Part shown: positions 60,801 to 64,000 of the stretch, one piece after another
How positions within the stretch are numbered: position 1 is the first letter of the stretch
Layout of the letters: each line of letters starts with the position of its first letter
NCBI RefSeq assembly: GCF_047228935.1
Contig: NZ_JBFEGG010000001.1
Location: 248,001-312,000 of the forward strand
Length of the DNA: 64,000 nucleotides
Source: Ornithinibacillus sp047228935
GTDB taxonomy: Bacteria; Bacillota; Bacilli; Bacillales; Amphibacillaceae
Direction of reading: 5' to 3'
The notes under the pieces: generated by a model
Databases searched by the model: none
Told to the model about the DNA's origin: nothing
What the model saw: only the letters and a program-made list of their open reading frames with translations
Position numbers and translations under genes: made by a program

Positions 60801-60956
60801 CTGTTGTGCTTGAACAGATGGTGAATCTTTTGGGGCGGAAATTTGTCCTTTTTCACGGACAAGTTCTTGGAGGTTGGGGGAAAAAATAAATAATCCAATA
60901 GCCGCAAGAACCCACAAAATAGCTATTACCCATCGAAAGCGAATAATTTGTTTCAT
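57843..60956 (-). CDS. MMPL/RND-type transporter with long extracytoplasmic repeat region (YdgH-like)
   Basis: A 1037-residue transporter of the MMPL family (RND superfamily). One N-terminal helix, then helices at about 175-380, with a signature GIGTDYCILLISRFKEE, and a second set at about 850-1025 containing ALGIDYSIFLMDRFNEYRD. The second external loop (about 395-845) holds LxxG-type coiled-coil repeats (GLSEIQAGLQEA, GLTQAANGQGQVV, LSTGLSEGANGLQQVGDGLSQV), as in YhgE/Pip-like proteins. Bacillus YdgH is shorter (about 885). MarR gene 19 bases upstream; lipid or antibiotic export likely. Confidence 0.9.
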   Translation of the reverse strand: MKQIIRFRWVIAILWVLAAIGLFIFSPNLQELVREKGQISAPKDSPSVQAQQLIESMSKNTGANLTSAVLVFHEEDGFNTTEKEEVIQAIEILEENQENLGVSEILAFNSDPAIEEQTISEDKKTIIVPFQVSLANQDIDIARDAIYREMDSIKIEHYLTGEAFITQDIIINSEAGLKKTELITVGLILIILFIVFKSLVAPFIPLLTVGISYLAAQGIVSILADKIDFPLSTFTQIFMVAVMFGIGTDYCILLISRFKEEMAKQDSIKDAVLQTYKSSGKTVLFAGIAVLIGFSTIGLSTFSLYQSAVAVAVGVAVVLIALVTLVPFFLVLLGKKLFWPFDKSVSHKDSKLWGSIGTLAWTRPIIALAIIAIIAVPALLTYDGDKSYNSLEEIGESYDSVKGFNYIAEGFGPGQTMPTTVVLKTEKPIDTAEEFQQIENLSDALAKMDGVEQVRSSTRPSGTIIEDFLVDNVTGELATGIGDSTNGLSEIQAGLQEASDELENAKPQLEEAQDGVDQLLVGTASANNGIGDIQIALQEIQNGINSGAIGAKDAKVALQEIKTNLDKTIDGNKELLKGYQEVSKGLNKLNEEQFSMISQLPGTIEQVYYSLGNVLENHPELEEDTEFMTAYMTLEKLSKETVPLAGIQDMMRTNVIGPLNQLNEQNEQFNFNQSIQAQEQLSSGLNELITGIEQLESGLTQAANGQGQVVSNLPSLRDGVAQIYGGQEELKTAFEDMQNQLGQLSTGLSEGANGLQQVGDGLSQVKSYLEDIETESTNPIVMIPNEALNNEAFMEAANMYLSEDKTIVKFDVVLEYNPYSTEALKMVDKISNKVEEVSSDTIFEASEPLLGGISSTNNDLQNVSDEDYSRTVLFMLIGIFIILIILLRSIIMPIYLIGSLILTYFTSMAISEIIFVNGINYDGLTWAVPFFAFVMLTALGIDYSIFLMDRFNEYRDNNLKEAMLTAMKKMGTVIISAAVILGGTFAAMLPSGVLSILQIATVVLLGLFLYALIMLPLFIPVMVRLFGKANWWPFKKY

Positions 60957-60975
60957 ACAAAAACTTCTCCTCTCT

Positions 60976-61407
60976 TTATTCTTCTTTCATTTTTTTAGCT
61001 AATTTTTCTAGGGTGTGAATGAACATATAAATTTCTTCATCGTCGAAATGACTTAAATAAGTTCCTAACTCTTGAAAAAGTGCTTTTTCCGTATTTTCAA
61101 CGAACTCAATTCCTTTCTCGGTTACATGTAAATAAATGACTCTCCGATCATCATCATCCCGATTTCGTACAATGAGCCCCTTATCATAAAGACGGGTAAT
61201 TTGAGCCGTGACAGCACTTTTACCAATGCCGAATTCATTTGCTATTTCGGTACTCGTACATCGTTGTTTTTTATAAATAAAGTGCATCGTACTAAATTGA
61301 TCAGATGTTAAATCAGATTGTATTTTATCTTTCAATATAAGATTAACGCTTCGATAAACTTGATTAATGGATGATTGATATCTTTCGATGAGCTCCTTTA
61401 GTTCCAT
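60976..61407 (-). CDS. MarR family regulator (YdgG-like)
   Basis: A 143-residue winged-helix protein: QFSTMHFIYKKQRCTSTEIANEFGIGKSAVTAQITRLYDKGLIVRNRDDDDRRVIYLHVTEKG is the complete MarR HTH and wing, including the DDxR wing motif. GGAGGTC precedes the ATG. It is the first gene of an operon with the MMPL transporter (19-base gap), as ydgG-ydgH in Bacillus subtilis, so it probably represses the pump and itself until a ligand binds. A palindromic operator lies at 61452-61470. Confidence 0.93.
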   Translation of the reverse strand: MELKELIERYQSSINQVYRSVNLILKDKIQSDLTSDQFSTMHFIYKKQRCTSTEIANEFGIGKSAVTAQITRLYDKGLIVRNRDDDDRRVIYLHVTEKGIEFVENTEKALFQELGTYLSHFDDEEIYMFIHTLEKLAKKMKEE

Positions 61408-61451
61408 GTATTTGACCTCCTAAATATAAACAAAAAGGTTCACTTCATAAA

Positions 61452-61470
61452 TAGTTCACCTAATGAACTA
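61452..61470 (-). promoter_or_regulatory. MarR operator candidate overlapping promoter
   Basis: TAGTTCA-CCTAA-TGAACTA is a perfect 7-bp inverted repeat 45 bases before the MarR ATG. On the minus strand TTGACA (61485-61490) lies about 17 bases from TTCATT, placing the -10 region inside the palindrome, so binding would block transcription. Confidence 0.65.
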
Positions 61471-61597
61471 CTATATCATAACAATGTCAATAAGTAGATG
61501 CAATTATTTTATCCATTAAAATAAAGTTTATGAAAAGAAGGCGGTGGGTATTAATCATTATGGATAGAAATTTCTATTGTAACAGGAGGCGAAGAGA

Positions 61598-61645
61598 GTG
61601 TTCCGAAGGTGGGTAAGGAATGTAAATGCTATCATTTCAATTTGA
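61598..61645 (+). CDS. possible 15-residue leader peptide
   Basis: GTG 61598 with AGGAGG eight bases upstream opens a 15-codon ORF (VFRRWVRNVNAIISI) ending in TGA. It lies in the 615-base intergenic stretch between the MarR gene and the ABC operon, about 380 bases before the operon. Its hydrophobic, basic composition could fit a leader or small toxin-like peptide, but there is no supporting context. Nothing else with coding character is visible in 61471-62022. Confidence 0.3.
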   Translation: MFRRWVRNVNAIISI

Positions 61646-62022
61646 TTAATCTTTATCAAAATGTAAGTATACTTAAGTAATACAGAGTATAAACGGAAAT
61701 ATGGCTAGAATGGCAAGATTTTATTACTTTAAGAAAGTAAAACGTAAGTTAATTCTGTTATTTCGAATTTTATTCAGTTTGATAGATTTATAATATAACT
61801 GTAACATTATATATGTTGTTGTATTCATGGGATATTCTTTAGAAACCTCCACACTATTCTATTATTCTCTTCTTATAATCTATCATTTCGAAATTGGTCG
61901 GATTTTTCTCTAGAGAAGTATTTTTGTAAAAATAATTTTTCGATAATTGGGAATATTTTATTATTCGTGTGGATTTTTCATGGATTCAAGAAAAAAGGAA
62001 AATATAAAGGAGCATTTATTCA

Positions 62023-63015
62023 ATGAAGAAAATAAGTATTATGTTATTTGCAGGTTTACTCTTAATCCTGTCTTCTTGTGGAACTAGCTCAAATGGCGAA
62101 CTAGATAAAATTGTTTTAGCAGATGCCGGTTGGGATAGCATCCGTGTTCATAATAGTATTGCGCAAATTATTATGGAGGAAGGCTATGGTTATGAAACTG
62201 AGGTTACTTCAGGGTCTACTGCTGCAACAGTACAAGGCCTACGCCAAGGTGATATAAATGTTTATATGGAAATTTGGACAGATAATATTAAAGAACTGTA
62301 CGAAGAAGCAACGGAAGCTGGAGATTTTGAAACAGTATCTGTGAACTTCGATGATAATGTTCAAGGTTTATATGTTCCTACTTATGTAATCGAGGGGGAC
62401 GAAGAGCGTGGGATTAAACCTGCTGCTCCAGATTTAAAGACGGTTGAAGATTTAAAGAAATATCCTGATGTGTTTGCAGATCCAGAAGATCCAGGTAGAG
62501 GACGTATTCTTAATGCCCCAAGTGGCTGGGCAGTAGCCGAAGCTATTAATGATAAGTTTGAAACATATGGTCTAGATGAAACAATGAATAATTTCATGCC
62601 TGGTTCTGACTCAGCTGCTGTAGCTGACTTAGTGGACGCTTATGAAGCCGGAAGACCGTGGGTTGGATATTACTGGTCTCCAACGTTAGTAACAGCTAAG
62701 TATGACCTAACACTGTTAGAAGAGGCACCATATGAAGAGGCGGTATGGAATGAATCTAAAGCAACAGAATTCCCTCCGAATGATGTAGTAGTAGCGGTTC
62801 ACAAAGATTTCAAAGATCAAGCACCAGATGTATATGATTTTTTAAGCAACTATGAAACGAGCAGTGCACTTACGGAAGAAGCTTTAGTCTATATGGACGA
62901 AAATAGTGCTGAGCCTGATGAAGCGGCTATTTGGTGGATGAATCAGCATGAAGACATTTGGACTAGCTGGGTATCAGAAGATGTAGCAGAAAAGGTTAAA
63001 GAAGCTCTACAGTAA
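62023..63015 (+). CDS. glycine betaine/choline-type ABC substrate-binding lipoprotein
   Basis: A 330-residue lipoprotein: signal peptide with lipobox LILSSCG, Cys about residue 20, then an OpuAC-like periplasmic-binding domain. The Trp-rich segments (GWDSIRVHNS, VYMEIWTDN, PWVGYYWSPTLVTAKY) resemble aromatic cages that hold quaternary ammonium groups. Good SD AAGGAGC. It is upstream of the permease and ATPase, the reverse of Bacillus opuAA-AB-AC. Whether the ligand is betaine, choline or a related compatible solute is not resolvable. Confidence 0.9.
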   Translation: MKKISIMLFAGLLLILSSCGTSSNGELDKIVLADAGWDSIRVHNSIAQIIMEEGYGYETEVTSGSTAATVQGLRQGDINVYMEIWTDNIKELYEEATEAGDFETVSVNFDDNVQGLYVPTYVIEGDEERGIKPAAPDLKTVEDLKKYPDVFADPEDPGRGRILNAPSGWAVAEAINDKFETYGLDETMNNFMPGSDSAAVADLVDAYEAGRPWVGYYWSPTLVTAKYDLTLLEEAPYEEAVWNESKATEFPPNDVVVAVHKDFKDQAPDVYDFLSNYETSSALTEEALVYMDENSAEPDEAAIWWMNQHEDIWTSWVSEDVAEKVKEALQ

Positions 63016-63022
63016 TATTCAA

Positions 63023-63053
63023 GAGCAGCTGGCCAATTGGTTGGCTGCTTTTC
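63023..63053 (+). terminator. attenuating hairpin between binding protein and permease
   Basis: AGCAGCTGGCCAA pairs with TTGGTTGGCTGCT almost end to end, followed by TTTCGTTT. It would reduce permease and ATPase transcripts relative to the binding protein. Confidence 0.7.
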
Positions 63054-63092
63054 GTTTAAACATATATATATGATGTAAAGAGAGGTGAATAG

Positions 63093-63107
63093 GCTGCAAT
63101 TTGCAGC
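63093..63107 (+). promoter_or_regulatory. hairpin between SD and start codon of the permease
   Basis: GCTGC-AATTT-GCAGC forms a 5-bp hairpin between the SD AGAGGTGA (63081-63088) and the ATG at 63114. Without it the SD would be about 25 bases from the start; folded, the effective spacing falls to about 10. Confidence 0.55.
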
Positions 63108-63113
63108 TTATAT

Positions 63114-63965
63114 ATGGGAAGTTTTCCAGATATACGTACTAATTTAGGATATTATGTTGATCAGTTTGTTAGTTTTTTAGATAGCAATTTAGAGAGTTTG
63201 TTTGATTTCATCCGATTCATATCTTCTAGCACGATAAATTCTATTGATGATATGCTAGTGGCATTGCCATGGTGGAGCTTCATTATTATTATATTTTTAC
63301 TAGGTTGGTATTTTAAATCAATCTTTTCAGGAGTACTATACGCAGTATTTATTTTTCTAATCGGAAGTTTCGGATTATGGGAAGATATGATGACAACAAT
63401 TGCGATAATTGTAGCAGCCGTGATTATATGTTTAATTCTTGGTATACCGATTGGAATATGGATGGCGTTTAATAAAGGATTTTCAAATATTATGCGACCA
63501 ATTCTTGATGCGATGCAAACAATGCCTAGTTTTGTTTATTTGATACCTGCGATTTTCTTCTTTGGACTTGGTAACGTTTCAGCCATATTTGCCACGTTAA
63601 TATATGCGCTGCCACCGGTTATACGTTTAACCGAGCTTGCTATCCGCGGGGTAGATAAGGAAGTTATCGAATCGGCACAGTCTTTCGGTTCTTCACGTGG
63701 GCAAATGCTTCGCAAAGTACAACTCCCACAAGCTATGCCAACTATTATGGCTGGTGTAAACCAAACTACCATGATGGCATTAGCAATGGTCGTTATCGCA
63801 TCAATGGTTGGTGCTAAAGGCCTTGGTGAGCAAGTACTTGTTGCAATTAATCGTATTGATATTGCTTTAGGTTTTGAAGCGGGAATAAGTATTGTATTTT
63901 TAGCTGTAATTATTGATCGCGTGACAAATGGTGTGGCAGCTAAGTTCCAAAGGGGGATTAACTAA
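63114..63965 (+). CDS. glycine betaine-type ABC permease (OpuAB-like)
   Basis: A 283-residue permease with about six membrane helices after an amphipathic N-terminal segment of about 60 residues. GIPIGIWMAFNKG and the EAA loop ELAIRGVDKEVIESAQSFGSSRGQMLRKVQLPQAMPTIMAGVNQTTMMALAMVVIASMVGAKGLG are typical OpuAB/ProW. The only plausible ATG (63114) is far from the SD, apparently bridged by a hairpin. TAA overlaps the next ATG (TAATG), coupling it to the ATPase. Confidence 0.92.
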   Translation: MGSFPDIRTNLGYYVDQFVSFLDSNLESLFDFIRFISSSTINSIDDMLVALPWWSFIIIIFLLGWYFKSIFSGVLYAVFIFLIGSFGLWEDMMTTIAIIVAAVIICLILGIPIGIWMAFNKGFSNIMRPILDAMQTMPSFVYLIPAIFFFGLGNVSAIFATLIYALPPVIRLTELAIRGVDKEVIESAQSFGSSRGQMLRKVQLPQAMPTIMAGVNQTTMMALAMVVIASMVGAKGLGEQVLVAINRIDIALGFEAGISIVFLAVIIDRVTNGVAAKFQRGIN

Positions 63966-64000
63966 TGGAGACAAAGATAAAAATTGATCATGTATCGAAA
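63965..64000 (+). CDS. ABC transporter ATPase (OpuAA-like), 3' end outside window
   Basis: Begins with ATG at 63965, overlapping the permease stop by one base. Only METKIKIDHVSK is visible, which matches the start of quaternary-amine ABC ATPases; the Walker motifs lie beyond the window. Its placement completes the expected binding protein, permease, ATPase operon. Confidence 0.7.
   Translation, partial: METKIKIDHVSK

Overview
The window looks like a chromosome segment of an aerobic, endospore-forming, low-GC Gram-positive of the family Bacillaceae. The gene content is closest in style to the Oceanobacillus/Ornithinibacillus/Virgibacillus lineage, but that placement is an inference. Supporting evidence is AT-rich DNA, strong AGGAGG-type ribosome binding sites, U-tailed hairpin terminators, a CotF-like coat protein, a CsgA-like forespore protein, and Bacillus gene neighbourhoods: SppA-YteJ, QueG-YhbB-TrmL, OdhA-OdhB, YdgG-YdgH-like and an Lnr-type two-component/ABC set. 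I see no prophage, insertion sequence or CRISPR array.

Layout. 1-6.6 kb: the end of a HEPN-like/CBS protein, then an NRDE protein, an MFS pump, a RibD/DHFR-fold protein, an S66 carboxypeptidase, an atypical SDR and a HAD hydrolase. 6.6-9.6 kb: a minus-strand serine-biosynthesis operon (small membrane protein, class V aminotransferase, SerA). 9.7-12.8 kb: ribokinase, then a minus-strand operon (cyclase-family hydrolase plus MetE-like methyltransferase) under a SAM-I riboswitch. 12.9-23.6 kb: a giant membrane protein, a HAD phosphatase, a DEDDh exonuclease, SppA-YteJ, a CotF-like protein, an acyl-CoA ligase, a striking 18 x 42 bp tandem array, and small sporulation-type genes. 23.6-32.6 kb: a candidate 6S-like RNA and a patchwork of small enzymes (VOC, GNATs, Maf, DJ-1, deoxyinosine glycosylase, TIGR01777). 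32.7-38.9 kb: histidine kinase, response regulator, a CtaG-like pseudogene and a three-gene ABC exporter. 39-44 kb: hydrolase, S9 peptidase, FlaR-like kinase and D-amino-acid transaminase. 43.9-44.5 kb: tRNA-Gly preceded by two truncated tRNA-Gly copies alternating with a repeated structured element. 44.5-53.5 kb: QueG, amidase, TrmL, a 52-bp degenerate repeat, a 33-residue peptide, OdhA/OdhB and a nucleoside transporter. 53.7-64 kb: PadR/HAAS pair, MATE pump, a MurG, MarR/MMPL pump, and the start of a glycine-betaine-type ABC operon that runs off the right edge.

Functional themes are amino-acid and one-carbon metabolism under SAM control, envelope and antimicrobial defence, wobble-base tRNA modification next to a tRNA locus, TCA cycle, and osmoprotection. 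The observations most worth following are non-coding: the 42-bp array, the tRNA-Gly fragment array, the 6S-like rod RNA, and several translation-control hairpins. A probable ATA start codon and a nonsense-mutated ctaG homologue also deserve checking. All product names rest on reading the translated sequences and recalled family motifs; no database search was run.
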